Part shown: positions 10,758 through 20,806 of the stretch, piece by piece
Layout: each line of letters starts with the position of its first letter
Position numbering within the stretch: the first letter of the stretch is position 1
NCBI GenBank assembly: GCA_964035575.1
Contig: OZ037833.1
Span: forward strand, 2,790,001 to 2,854,000
DNA from: Rhynchopus sp. YZ270_cl-10
Taxonomy: Eukaryota > Euglenozoa > Diplonemea > Diplonemida > Diplonemidae
Length of the DNA: 64,000 nt
Direction of reading: 5' to 3'
Translations under genes and position numbers: made by a program
Notes under the pieces: generated by a model
The model's input: the letters and a program-made list of their open reading frames with translations, nothing else
The model's database searches: none
What the model was told of the DNA's origin: nothing

Positions 10758-12040
10758 ATGGACGACATGAGCCGCCACGGTGACGTGGAGCAGACGCACT
10801 TTCAAAGCGTGCGACAAGCCTTCCTGCACTACCAGCGCCACTCGACCGCAGTCATCGAGCGCATGCAGCCCTCCTACGGCGGCCTCGAGGTGAAGTACAA
10901 GGAGATGCTGCCCGACATCGACCGCCACTTTGCTGCAATGAAGCGGTGCGTTGCGGAGAACTACGACTTTCTTTGCGCTGTGGCCGAGATTGCTCCACAC
11001 GACTTATTCAAAAACCAGGAAGACGTGAACACAGGAGTGACACCCATGATCACACCTTCCGAGGGCGACATGGACCGCATACGCTCCACACTGCGCCACT
11101 TTGTGCGCGACTGGTCTGCAGACGGCGAGGTCGAGCGCGACCAGACGTACACCCCCATCCTGCACGAGCTGGCTGCCACCTTCCCCACCTCCGATGTGGA
11201 TCGCGGCAACGTTCGTGTTCTCGTACCCGGGTGTGGCCTTGGACGTCTTGCTTTCGAAATCCGCCAAAAAGGCTTCTGCACGCAAGGCAACGAGGTCTCA
11301 CTGTACATGCTGCTGGCATCCGACTTTATGTTCAACCGCACCACTGCCGCCAACCAGAGCAGGATCTACCCCTACCTCCACCAGACCACAAACCTGCAGA
11401 CCCGCGCAGACTCCATCCGTGAAGTGCGCATCCCTGACGTCTGCCCCACCGTCCTCGATGAAAACCCTACTGGAGGTATGAACCATTCCACACCCCTTTT
11501 TACCCCCCTTTTGACACAGGGATCCCCCCAGGCGACTTCAGCATGGTGGCAGGCGACTTCGTGGAGGTGTACACAGAATCGGAACAACGCGAGCGGTGGC
11601 AGGCTGTGGTGACGTCGTACTTCATTGACACCGGACGCAACGTGTTTGACTATATCGCGACCATTTACCATGTACTTCCTATTGGCGGGCATTGGCTGAA
11701 CATTGGGCCGCTGTTATACCACTTTAGCGAGATGCAGGGTGAGGTTTCTGTCGAACTCTCTAAAGACGAGCTGCGCAACGTTGTGACAAGCTTCGGCTTC
11801 GACATCGTCCGCGAGGACGATATGCCAAGCACATACAACGCAAACGACCGCTCCATGCTCAACGTTTCCTACAACTGCTTCTTCTTCCACGCAGTCAAGA
11901 CAGGCCGCCTCCCGGTACCCACCGACGGAGAACCCCTTCTACGAGGCTCCAATGTTGAAAAGAGGGAAATCCCAACCGACGTTCTCCCGTCAAACACCAC
12001 AACGCTTGCCTCTGATAAGACCGCCAGTAAGGGGGTGTGA
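10758..12040 (+). CDS. CARNMT1: Carnosine N-methyltransferase-like SAM-dependent enzyme
   Basis: Two exons, 10758-11475 and 11520-12040, encode 412 residues, close to the ~409 of human CARNMT1. The 44-nt intron (11476-11519) starts GTATGA and ends GACACAG. Splicing joins DENPTG to GIPPGDFSMVAGDF, restoring family spacing. The family (Pfam N2227) transfers methyl from S-adenosylmethionine to the imidazole of histidine-containing dipeptides. The SAM site is VPGCGLGR at 156-163, after an N-terminal helical region with HYQRHS and YKEML. Later family blocks are NEVS-YMLLASDFMFN and IYHVLPIGGHWLNIGPLLYH. An upstream in-frame ATG at 10611 exists, but the MDDMSRHG start fits the family better and follows a pyrimidine tract. 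It appears cytosolic with no targeting signal. Whether carnosine is the substrate in this organism is unknown. Confidence 0.92.
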
Positions 12041-12753
12041 TTATGTGACTTAGAGTAGAAGTTTATTAGATTTCGGCGGATTTTGTGTTGGCTAGAATAT
12101 TACCTTTTTTACAAGAATGCGAAAGAAGCAAGGCCGGGGGGGGAGGAGGAGGGGGTAGAGGTTGGTGACTTTCCCCTAAAATAGTAAAATGACGACCCAA
12201 ATTTCAAAAAAAATATAAATAAAAACGTGAAACACCCCCGTGCTCCTCTCCTAAGGTCTTCTTCAGATAATTTGCATTTTTAATGTTTTTTACAAACAAA
12301 TGAGACAAAAAAACAAAACACAAATACAACCAAAAACCGCCAAAAAAAAACGAGCTCCCTTCCCTCCTCTCTCTTTCAACATTCAAATGCCACTTTGCTC
12401 GCAGTGTTCCTGTCTGTTGTGATGTACCACAACACTCTGAGCTTCCATATCCCTGCTATTTCGGAGGACGTTGCAATCAACGTCGGCTCCGTTCGAAAAG
12501 CGAAGTGCCTTTGCTGGTGCGGCGTCTCACCTCCGCCCTGCTGAGGGTGCATTCCTTCATCTTCCTTTAGTACCGGAGCCCGTCGTGCGTGCAGTCACCG
12601 TATATGCTTTCTGCAGGCGGCAACATGGGACAGGGTGATGAAAAACATGGTTTTGGGGTCTACCCCGGTGTTCTGGTCACAGCGTAGCATGTCCTCATGT
12701 GTCACCACTGTCACGATCCTCACTTCAGCCCCCCTCCCCCCCATTCCCACACA
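12041..12753. other. Spacer before the vasohibin gene
   Basis: The first ~330 bases are A/T-rich with A-runs. From ~12390 the sequence turns G/C-rich and mixed, which may be transcribed leader. A perfect 7-bp stem TGTTGTG/CACAACA lies near 12416-12435. No RNA gene was recognised. A pyrimidine-rich tract (12722-12750) lies immediately before the chosen start codon. Confidence 0.45.
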
Positions 12754-15700
12754 ATGTGCACAAAGCCACCCGACCCACAACCTGAGGATCCTGAGGTGCT
12801 TCCCTGCACACCTCCTGCGTCGCCTGGCAACGCTGCCACCCCCACCCAAGCTGCCACCCCTAGCCCTGCCACACCGCAGACAGGCCTTGCAGAGGCAGAG
12901 CTGTCGCTTCTTGATGAGATGCTTGCGAGCGAATGCGGGTCCCCGACTACACCGGCAGCGGAGGCCACACCGATGGACACCCCAGCCTCGCCCGAGGAGG
13001 TCAGAGAAGGTGTGCAAACGGAGGACAACGAGCTGTCTGCGGAAGAGATCGCAGCGCTGCTAGCCTCTGCGCGGAAGAAGGATGGGGGTGTGACGGGGCT
13101 GTCTCGAGCACGGCTGCCGAAGGAGTTGTTCCCTCGGGACAACTCGCGGGGGCAGATCTTGGGTGCGATTTCGACTGCAGCTACGGTGCTAGGGAAGTAC
13201 CAATACAATATGCACGGCAACACCTTTGATGTGGACAAGCGTCGTGCGGTGCCACGCCTTCTCACCACTGCTGATGAAATCCTGCGCGATGGCATCAGGA
13301 TTCAGTGTGTCGAAGCCACCTTCGTGGGTCTCCTTCTGACGCAGAGGCTGCTCCAGGTTGCGAGGTTCGGCATCTCCTTCGAGAGCCGCACAAAGGAGGA
13401 CCGCCTGTACAGACACCTGGTCCTGGGGTTGCGGTATGAAGAGCTGTACGGTGCCTTGGGGATAAGCAGAAACGCAGGGCTGATGACAAAGCCAATGGAG
13501 TTTGTGTCGTTGAGTGCAATGATCGCAGACTTTGTGTCCGCATACCACAAGGACGACCATGTGGTCGGGTCTGTCACCTTCTCTAAGCCAATCCACCACT
13601 ACGGCGGCAACGCGGCGACCTGGAGCTACTTCACAGTAAACCTTCTGGACGACAAATGGCGGGACGAAGTGGACCGGTACCACGCAAACCTGACACGCAA
13701 GATCTTTCCTAGCACAGGAATGGGTGGGGTGATGAAAACACGTGGACGAGCCGCGTCACCTCGCAAGGCATGGGGCAACACAGAAGCGAACGACACCACC
13801 ACAGAGGAGACCAACACAACAGTGGCACCACCTGCACTACCACCCGGTCCCAAGCCTGTAGGTATCGTCGCAGCGCCACCCAGCCCACGCACGCCGCGAC
13901 GCCCCACAGCGTCGCCTGTACGCAAGGTGGACGCAGCACAGACAACACCCCAGGCTGCATCCCCTACCGTTCTCACGAACAGAAAAGCACCTCTCGTCCG
14001 CACAGCGTCGCCACTGAAGCGCAAGGTGGAGCCGAGGCAGGCCCATATAGACCCCACGGCGCTAATGAAGCCTCGCAAGCCTGCGCCAAAGGAAGGGAAA
14101 GAGGTTGTGTCACCACCCAAAGGTGTGGAATCGGCTGAGGCAAGGTCCCGGTCGCTTACACCGAAGTCTGTGCGGAAGGCTGTGACACCCACAAAGGTTG
14201 TGGCGAAGGAAGTGGCACCGCAAAAGGCTGAAGTGTCTGCGAAAGAAGTGAAAGAGGTAAAGGAGGTGAAGGAAGTGAAGGAGGTGGCCCAGCTCGTCAA
14301 CGAGACTGCGCCTCGGAAGTCGGTTGCTGTGCCAGTCGCCAGCAGACCTGCGTGGAACACTTCGCCCGCTGCTGCGAAGAAGGTTATGAACGCGCCTTAC
14401 GCAGCGTCTGCCTCTGTGAAGCAGAAGAAGGACAGCAGCCCAGCGGTGAAGGATGTTCTCAAGGACGTGCTAGCGGCTGCCACTACACCCACAACCACCG
14501 CAGTGTCTGAGGACACCGCACTGCAGAAGCAGAAGCCGAAGAAGCCGGACCCTGCCAGCAGCCCAGCACGGCAGGTCGAGGCAGGTGCTAGCGATGTCCC
14601 GGCTCCTGTCGCCACCGCGTGCACTGAGGAGGCCTCTGTGCAGAAGCAGACGCCTAAGCCAAAGCAGGCCATTGCCAGCATCCCACCTCAGTCAGAGACA
14701 GTGAAGAGTGTTCCGAAGAGCGTCCCCACCACCACCACTACTACAACTGTCACGTCCACTGCCGACACTGTGCAGAAGCCTAAGCCAAAGCCAAAGCAGG
14801 CCAGTGCCAGCCCACCTCAGTCAGAGACAGTGAAGAGCGTTCCCCTTATGACGCCCGCTGCTTCTGTGCAGAAGCAGACGCCAAAGCAAGACATCAACCC
14901 ACAGGCCGAAACAGTGAAGGATATCTTGAAGGAGGTTCTGTCCCCCCCAACCACCACCACCACGTACACACCCGAGGACACCAAAACCGCAACACAAAGC
15001 AACGAATCTGTCGGACACGAGACGTCCTCTGAGGGGGAGGAGGCTGCTCGGGGGGCTCTCATGTCACCACCGCCACCACCACCTTCGGCAGCATCGTCTC
15101 CACTGCCGTCATGCCCAGCACCACCACCACCTTCCGCATCGACCACAGAGATCACGAAACTGATGCAGCAGGAGTCCGCAGCACGGAGGCAGTGCTGTGG
15201 GCTGGAGTTTGAGAAGCGGCAGTTTGCGGGGTCGTTGATGAAGGCTGAGGCGGAGTCGATTGTGTTGCTGGGGTCTGCGTCGAGGACGGACTTGGTGGCA
15301 CAGACGACCGAGATGTGGGGGAACGTGAAGACGAAACGAGAGTTCAAGAAAGAGCCTGCCTTCACAAACAAGCAGCTCTATGAATACATCTGCGAGCAGC
15401 GCCGCATCGACGTTGCCCTACGCCTCACACGCCGCGACCCTGCTGCAGAAGGCAGCCTCGCCCAGGCATGCCACAGCACCGCCACACAGCCCCTCGAGAA
15501 GGTCCTCCCTCACCCCCGCTCCACAGTCTCCCTGCTCTGCACAGCATCGTGCGATTGGGGTCCCGGCAGCACCGACTTCACCACCGCACCTCGCCACATC
15601 TTCATCCACAGCAGCGTCGCAAAGACAAACCTATCAGACCATGCTTCCGCCCTGGGGTCACGCTGGCTGCGCAAACCTAATGCGATTTCGTTAGAGCCTC

Positions 15701-16128
15701 TCCACAAATCGTCACCTGATGTGTGTGAATTAACACTAAAGGTACGTCGTGCAGTGAAGGTGCTTGGGGTTGCGGTGCTGACATCTGCGCCAAAGGTGAC
15801 GTTGGGGATGCGTGGGGAAGGGGGTTTAGTGCATTTAGGTGTACCTGCTATGACAACAGCGTGCACGCCGTTGTTCGGGCATCATGAGTCGGGGCTATGT
15901 GTGCGATTCTTCGACCTCGGTGCAAAGCGGGCAGTGAAAGGGGACGGCAGTGGTCTGTCCGTCGTGTTTGACTCGCGAGGAGGCGACACACTCCCGGTAG
16001 TGCTGCAGAGCGTGCATCTCTTTGTGGAGGAGATTGGGGCGGGAGGGACCTCTGGCATCACATTGCCTGCATGCAATAAGTCGGGTGCAGGGTGTGCTGC
16101 GTGCACACAGTTCGATGACATCCTGTAA
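12754..16128 (+). CDS. VASH: Vasohibin-like tubulin carboxypeptidase with long basic tail
   Basis: 1124 residues from the ATG at 12754; an in-frame ATG at 12697 would add 19. The ~115-residue Pro/Thr/Glu N-terminus leads into a vasohibin core (~135-320) starting YQYNMHGNTFDVDKRR. The catalytic triad is visible: Cys185 in IQCVEAT, His221 in YRHLVLGL and Ser238 in ALGISRN. The spacings (36 and 17) nearly match human VASH1 (C169, H204, S221). Vasohibins remove the C-terminal tyrosine of alpha-tubulin, usually with the cofactor SVBP; no SVBP-like gene was seen here. Residues ~340-790 are Lys/Pro/Ser/Val-rich and probably disordered, with short KEVKEV-type repeats, plausibly binding microtubules (inference). 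The last ~330 residues form a further, probably beta-rich domain that I do not recognise. VASH proteins are normally ~365 residues, so about two thirds of this protein is extra. Confidence 0.9.
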   Translation: MCTKPPDPQPEDPEVLPCTPPASPGNAATPTQAATPSPATPQTGLAEAELSLLDEMLASECGSPTTPAAEATPMDTPASPEEVREGVQTEDNELSAEEIAALLASARKKDGGVTGLSRARLPKELFPRDNSRGQILGAISTAATVLGKYQYNMHGNTFDVDKRRAVPRLLTTADEILRDGIRIQCVEATFVGLLLTQRLLQVARFGISFESRTKEDRLYRHLVLGLRYEELYGALGISRNAGLMTKPMEFVSLSAMIADFVSAYHKDDHVVGSVTFSKPIHHYGGNAATWSYFTVNLLDDKWRDEVDRYHANLTRKIFPSTGMGGVMKTRGRAASPRKAWGNTEANDTTTEETNTTVAPPALPPGPKPVGIVAAPPSPRTPRRPTASPVRKVDAAQTTPQAASPTVLTNRKAPLVRTASPLKRKVEPRQAHIDPTALMKPRKPAPKEGKEVVSPPKGVESAEARSRSLTPKSVRKAVTPTKVVAKEVAPQKAEVSAKEVKEVKEVKEVKEVAQLVNETAPRKSVAVPVASRPAWNTSPAAAKKVMNAPYAASASVKQKKDSSPAVKDVLKDVLAAATTPTTTAVSEDTALQKQKPKKPDPASSPARQVEAGASDVPAPVATACTEEASVQKQTPKPKQAIASIPPQSETVKSVPKSVPTTTTTTTVTSTADTVQKPKPKPKQASASPPQSETVKSVPLMTPAASVQKQTPKQDINPQAETVKDILKEVLSPPTTTTTYTPEDTKTATQSNESVGHETSSEGEEAARGALMSPPPPPPSAASSPLPSCPAPPPPSASTTEITKLMQQESAARRQCCGLEFEKRQFAGSLMKAEAESIVLLGSASRTDLVAQTTEMWGNVKTKREFKKEPAFTNKQLYEYICEQRRIDVALRLTRRDPAAEGSLAQACHSTATQPLEKVLPHPRSTVSLLCTASCDWGPGSTDFTTAPRHIFIHSSVAKTNLSDHASALGSRWLRKPNAISLEPLHKSSPDVCELTLKVRRAVKVLGVAVLTSAPKVTLGMRGEGGLVHLGVPAMTTACTPLFGHHESGLCVRFFDLGAKRAVKGDGSGLSVVFDSRGGDTLPVVLQSVHLFVEEIGAGGTSGITLPACNKSGAGCAACTQFDDIL

Positions 16129-16365
16129 GGAAAGAGCAGGGGAAGATATGTTATCGGAAATGTGTATCAGGAGGAGGTGAACCGTATGGAGTGCTGTGGT
16201 GTTGTGTTGATGTGGCAAATGAGTGGCATCGAATGTAAACGAGCGGGGGTGGGGGGGAAATGGGGGGTAGACTGTGTAGTTCTCTCAATTTTCTTGGATG
16301 TTTTCTTTTAAAAGGTGAACTAAAGTATTGTGAGGTTTATCCTACAAAAAATCTTGTTATTTGAA

Positions 16366-16405
16366 GTGACCAAGCGATGCTTAGGTTCATCTTATAAACC
16401 TTTTT
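16366..16405 (+). repeat. Small dispersed stem-loop element, class A
   Basis: GTGACCAAGC-GAT-GCTTAG forms a short stem with one mismatch. GGTTCATCTTATAAACC then folds as a second stem with one mismatch, followed by T6. Confidence 0.6.
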
Positions 16406-16696
16406 TCTGTTTCGTTTGTGGGGGGAAAAAATCAAAGATGTGTCGAAAAAAAAAGCGAAATCTGTACAGATATCGACATCTTCTTTGTTTCATTTTAAAC
16501 CAACAGAACAAAATGTTGTTGTAATCGATCATTTTTTTTACAACACATTTTTCTTAAAAGCCCCTATCTGCAGTAAGCTCCTCTCTTTGCAAAGGAAAAT
16601 ACCCATCCCATCCTCATCACGCATACCCCCCCCTTGAGCACTGCTCTTGTATAACGGGCCACTGTAAATTTACGCTTTGTGGTCTATTTTTTTGAG

Positions 16697-16835
16697 GCGT
16701 TTGCACTTTCAACTCTTTTTTTTTTGTGTGTGTTTTCTGCCGTCCTAATACTTTCTCTTCAATATGAAAGTATATGAAACTAAGCTAAAATGCATGCGTC
16801 TGCAGAGGCGTTTGCACCTTTCGAGTTTCTTGTGT
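16697..16835 (+). repeat. Cluster of class D and class E small elements
   Basis: GAGGCGTTTGCACTTTCAAC followed by a T10 run is a class D copy. An ACTTTC/GAAAGT stem with tail TATATGAAACTAA at 16750-16786 is a class E copy. A second GAGGCGTTTGCACC follows at ~16805. Related copies are at 37627, 38053, 39491, 51478, 59938 and 60343. Confidence 0.5.
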
Positions 16836-17440
16836 GTGTATGGAAGAAACAACACATCTTTCAAAGTTTCTTCGACCTTCCCAGCCGTTTCTAGCCATAC
16901 CAAGATGATCGTCTTTGCAGCTAGGAGACAGTTGCCCTACCCTGATGCAACAGAAAGAAGTCGTACACAAAACCCCTTCGGCTTGGAGTGCTGGTTCTTC
17001 CCATACTATAGGGCATGGAGGAACCATTGTCCCCAGACAGTTAAAACGGCTAATGTAGGACCCCTTTTTTTCCCCTGGTGTGAACATGAGTCGTGTTTTC
17101 TGTTTTGGTCGAGGTCGGAGGTGCGATCGATAATTTTACCCTTTTTTTTGCTATTTTTATACCTACAAAGCGTAGCTTAAAGGAGAAATAGTTCCTCAGA
17201 TACGGTCGCTAATCATCCCCCTCCAACAGGGGTAATTGTGCAATCAACGGAAAAAAACCCCTTCCTTTTACTTATCAGAGTTACTATTTTTTAAATGTGG
17301 AACAGGTGTTCATTGTTCTTCTTCAACCAAATGGAAATACATACGTTCGCCGCCACCTTCGCTACTACCTGCCTCTCTTTGTTGTGTGAGTGTTGCCACC
17401 TCACAGCTGCGAAAAGACAACCAAAAAAACAACCGTCTTT

Positions 17441-17490
17441 TAGGTGACTAAGCACTAGGCTCAGAATCATCTTATAAAACCCCCCTTTTT
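17441..17490 (+). repeat. Small dispersed stem-loop element, class A
   Basis: AGGTGACTAAGC, a short loop, then GGCTCAG and AATCATCTTATAAAACC, ending in C-run and T5. The stem has one mismatch. A more decayed relative lies ~95 bp downstream. Confidence 0.55.
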
Positions 17491-17954
17491 GGTGCGTCCT
17501 TCACGAAAAAAGTCAACTTCGCTTTTTTTTCAAGGTTTGGATAACGCACAATGAGGCTTAAGGAGAATCTTACGAAACCCTTCTGATATGCATTTGTTAC
17601 AAAAATCCCCCCTTTTTTATGAGTTTTCCAATACAGCAGAGCAACCCCCCCAATCCGATACCAAACGACGGTTCGAAAAGCGTTGCTCTCTCCCTTCCCC
17701 AAAAGCCTCACAACCAACCTGTTGGTAAAAACCATCCAAACCATCCTCCCCCTCTCCGGGCGTTGCATCTCAATTCCCCCCCACTTTCCTTTTTGCGCTC
17801 CGACCTTATTTCTTTCCATTCCCTCATATTCTGTTGGATTCTGTAAGTGTAAAAACCCCTTAAAAAAAAAAGAGATGCTTTTGTTACCATACCCTATATC
17901 TATGACACAACGCAACAAACGTACACCAGGGTGGGGGGAGGTGGCAACCACACC

Positions 17955-19358
17955 ATGCTTCGAGAAGAGGAAGAAAGCGTGCACTCCGACGATGACTACT
18001 TGCAGGAATGCTACACGAAGGACCAAGAGGATACCCACAAATGCGTGAAGGTGAATGGGTACAAGAGCGACCGCAACCGGGAGGGGCATTGGTTCAGCCT
18101 CGACAGATGGCAGCTGCTTGCGTGGGCTGGAATTTTCATGTTCGCGACGTTTATGTGCACAATCCACCTTCCCATGCTGAACTACCCTGAAGACGTGGCC
18201 TTTAAACTTATTTTGCCTGGTCTGGTGGTCATTGTTTTTACAAGCAAGCTCTCGGCAAGTCTCGTGCAGCCGAGCGATCCGGCTGTGTTCGGTGCAGGGC
18301 GTATACCACATGCAGAGTTCAAAAAAAGCTTTTACAAGAAACCTGTGCCCCACCCGCACATCGACCAGACGTCGCTTCTGTTCTGCCCTTGGTGCCACGT
18401 CTGGGTGAGAACCACGGTCAAGCACTGCCACCACTGCAACAAATGTGTGCACGACTTCGACCACCACTGCAACTGGCTCAACTCCTGTGTCGGTGCTGCG
18501 AATTACCGCTACTTCGCTACCTTCGTGGGTGTGACCTTGGTGACCCTTCTCCTCCAGATGTCGCTAGGCCTGTTCCTCTTCATCGTCTCGTTCACCAAGG
18601 AGGATGAGTACAAAGTGCGCATGGGTGTTGCCTATGGGTACGACGGGCCCGCTTCCGAGGCCTCGTTTATTGCGTACCGTGTGTTCCTTGCGGTGTGCTT
18701 TGTGCTGCAGTTCCCTGTGGTGGCGTTCTTGGTGAATCTGTCGGGGTTCCACATTTGGCTGCACACGAAGAAGGAAGACCAGCCTATGTCGGTGCCCGTT
18801 ATCCTGCCGCATGACTGGGATAGGTCGCTGACACATTTGGGGATCACTGAGATTGACTTCACACAGGACGGTGTTGTGCGCGACATGCACCTTGGCAGCC
18901 AGCTGGACATGCTTGGCGTGCGCAAGGGCTGGCGTCTCACAGGCGTCTCCTACTGCAGCGGCACAAAGCTCGGCACAGTGCAGACACAAGAGGACTGGGA
19001 CACATTGTCGCGACAGCTCAAACTCCGCCTCGACTTCGACGTTGATGTTGTCTTCAACTTCACCACTGCAAGGGTATGCACCGCACCCCCCTACTACGTT
19101 ATTATAAACCCCTTCGGGCGAGACTAACTTCACCCACAATCATTGCAGAACAACCCTAATCAGTACTATGCACACATCCTCTCCACACACACACCACAGG
19201 TCATGACAACGTTCGACTACCTCCTCGCAAAGGACAAAGACAAGGACAAGGAGCCCACAGAGAAGCCAGACTCAGAAGCACCTCCACCCCAGCCTATGCG
19301 GCGTGTCAGTGACGTTGTTGCTGTGCCCCTCCCGAATGAGATGGAGCTAGAGGCATGA
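17955..19358 (+). CDS. DHHC palmitoyltransferase with a PDZ-like C-terminal segment
   Basis: Exons 17955-19073 and 19149-19358 encode 442 residues. The 75-nt intron is GTATGC...TTGCAG with a CTAAC branch-like motif 23 nt before its end. The enzyme attaches palmitate to cysteines of membrane-associated proteins. Four membrane segments are visible near residues 50-72, 80-98, 185-215 and 230-255. Between the second and third lies the cysteine-rich domain, with [18 protein letters not shown] and the catalytic DHHC at 169-172. After the last membrane segment, residues ~290-372 look PDZ-like ([20 protein letters not shown], then W-L-GVSY). The tail is Lys/Asp-rich and acidic. An in-frame ATG at 17931 is possible, but MLREEEES at 17955 is the better start. 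It probably sits in Golgi or plasma membrane (family knowledge). The PDZ-like call is weaker than the DHHC call. Confidence 0.93.
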
Positions 19359-19458
19359 GGCATGAAGGTAGCCGTCATGGTGCATTTTGAACGGCAACAC
19401 ACCAAGGCTGTACACATGATTCAATACATCAAATCATGCAAGCCAGTAGGCACGGTGA

Positions 19459-19588
19459 AGTCCAGCCTCTGAGCTAAAGTCAAACGGGGGACTCAACTAG
19501 AGGGTGTGATGACCGCGCTTTTCGGGCGGGGTCCCCACACCCGCTAGTTGAGCCTCCAGCTTTTAGTCCATCTCAGAGAGGCTGGACT
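19459..19588. other. 130-nt long hairpin downstream of the DHHC gene
   Basis: Ordered complementary blocks pair across the whole unit. 19459-19473 pairs with 19572-19588 (AGTCCAGCC with GGCTGGACT). CTAAA pairs with TTTAG. CTCAACTAG (19492-19500) pairs with CTAGTTGAG (19544-19552). GGGTGTG (19502-19508) pairs with CACACCC (19536-19542). It could be a small-RNA precursor, a 3' UTR structure or a single-copy fold-back element. I saw no second copy in the window. Confidence 0.6.
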
Positions 19589-20081
19589 GGACCCCCATGG
19601 ACCGTGAGCTGGGGGGGTGGGGAGGTGGGGTGGGGGGGTAATGGTAAGGGATAGAGGGAGTGTTTGAAGCAGGTGTGGGTAGTTCCTTTGGGGACATTGC
19701 CCAGAATGTGTGTGTTTTTTGTGATAAAGTACAAAAGTAACTGTTAGGCGTAAAAGAGGTGTCTCTATCTATCTTCCTGGGAAAAGGGGTGTGATGTGGT
19801 GTGCTGGTGTCTGAACTGAAGAGATTGCAACTATGAGTTTTATGAGGGTGTGTCAACCTTCGCCCCATGTCTTTTTTTTTTTTTGCTGTACAATAAAGGT
19901 GTGTGGAAAGATGCACAGTGTGAAGTTAGGACCATCTAAGCAACTTTTCTCTTTGACAAGATGTGTGTCACGCGTGAGAGACACAGATCACAAGTTTTTT
20001 TTCTTTTTTTCTCGCGCTTTGTGCCTGTACCCAGGTCTGAATCACTTCTTTTTCGATATCGATGGTCAAATAGAAAGTGGA

Positions 20082-20143
20082 GATTGCACAACTGTGGCAA
20101 CACAACCGAGGCAACTACACTACTACGAACAATTTATCAAATG
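20082..20143 (+). repeat. Small dispersed hairpin element, class F
   Basis: The core AGATTGCACAACTGTGGCAA continues to CACAACCGAGGCAACTACACT and ends in ACAATTTATCAAA. TTGC and CAACTGTG on the left can pair with CACAACCG and GGCAA on the right using G-T pairs. A close copy is at 40265. Confidence 0.6.
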
Positions 20144-20806
20144 ATAATTTATAAAAAAACCCGATCTGTTGTCCCGTTTGCATCGCCAAAGTTTTTTTTC
20201 ATTTGTTCAATCCAAAAAAAAAGTTCTAACAACTTCATCCTCACAACTTTACGCGCGGGTTGATTTCCCCCCTTTTTTCTCATTGATTTTCGAAAAGATT
20301 TTTTTTTTTTGTATGTGTGCCTGCACAGCATCCCGCTGTGTCTACCCAATGAAGTGTCTGCGTCCACTGAGTTGTTTGCACAACTTCCATTGTTTAGAGA
20401 AGAGATTTGTTGCTTAGTTTTTGACTCAAAAATAAGTTTTCGGCACGGGCCAGGTTAACAGATACACCAGCATCGTACAGACGCCACACCCCCACATTTA
20501 TTTTAGTTTAGAAACCTCTCTGGAAACACGTAGAGAACCACGACAAAATGACTTCCTCCTCTCACCCCTTTTCCACATTTTGAGAATATGTTTTTCAGCG
20601 GAACTGGACGATTGCACTCCCCCCACTGACCTCACTTTCTCTCAAGAAAGGTACACTACACGCGAGGCAGATTCATCTGCCGACTTCCGGTCACGTCCCA
20701 AAGGCAGGGTTTTTATATTTCAAAGTCAAATTTTCTTTTTCTTTCATTCCTTCCTCGCCCCCATAGCACATCACGTATCAGAAACATTTGCCACCACCCA
20801 CGCACC

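Larger units (their letters stand above)
16129..17954. other. Intergenic region rich in small stem-loop repeats
   Basis: A 1.8-kb spacer with no credible gene. It carries class A elements at 16366 and 17441, plus degenerate ones near 16318 and 17538. Class D tails (GAGGCGTTTGCAC) lie at ~16697 and ~16804. A class E element is at ~16748: ACTTTC and GAAAGTATATGAAACTAA. The spacing looks random. All listed copies read on the + strand. Confidence 0.55.
19359..20806. other. Spacer with a long hairpin and two repeat classes
   Basis: No gene is seen. The spacer holds a 130-nt hairpin at 19459-19588, a decayed class B-like copy near 19962, a class F hairpin at 20082, and a class G copy at 20330-20395 (ATGAAGTGTCTGCGTCCACT). 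A pyrimidine tract with AG near 20765 precedes the next start codon. Confidence 0.5.

Noticed and set aside
12697-12753. Upstream in-frame ATG for the vasohibin gene
   Set aside because: Adds residues encoded by a pyrimidine tract that looks like leader; kept only as an alternative.
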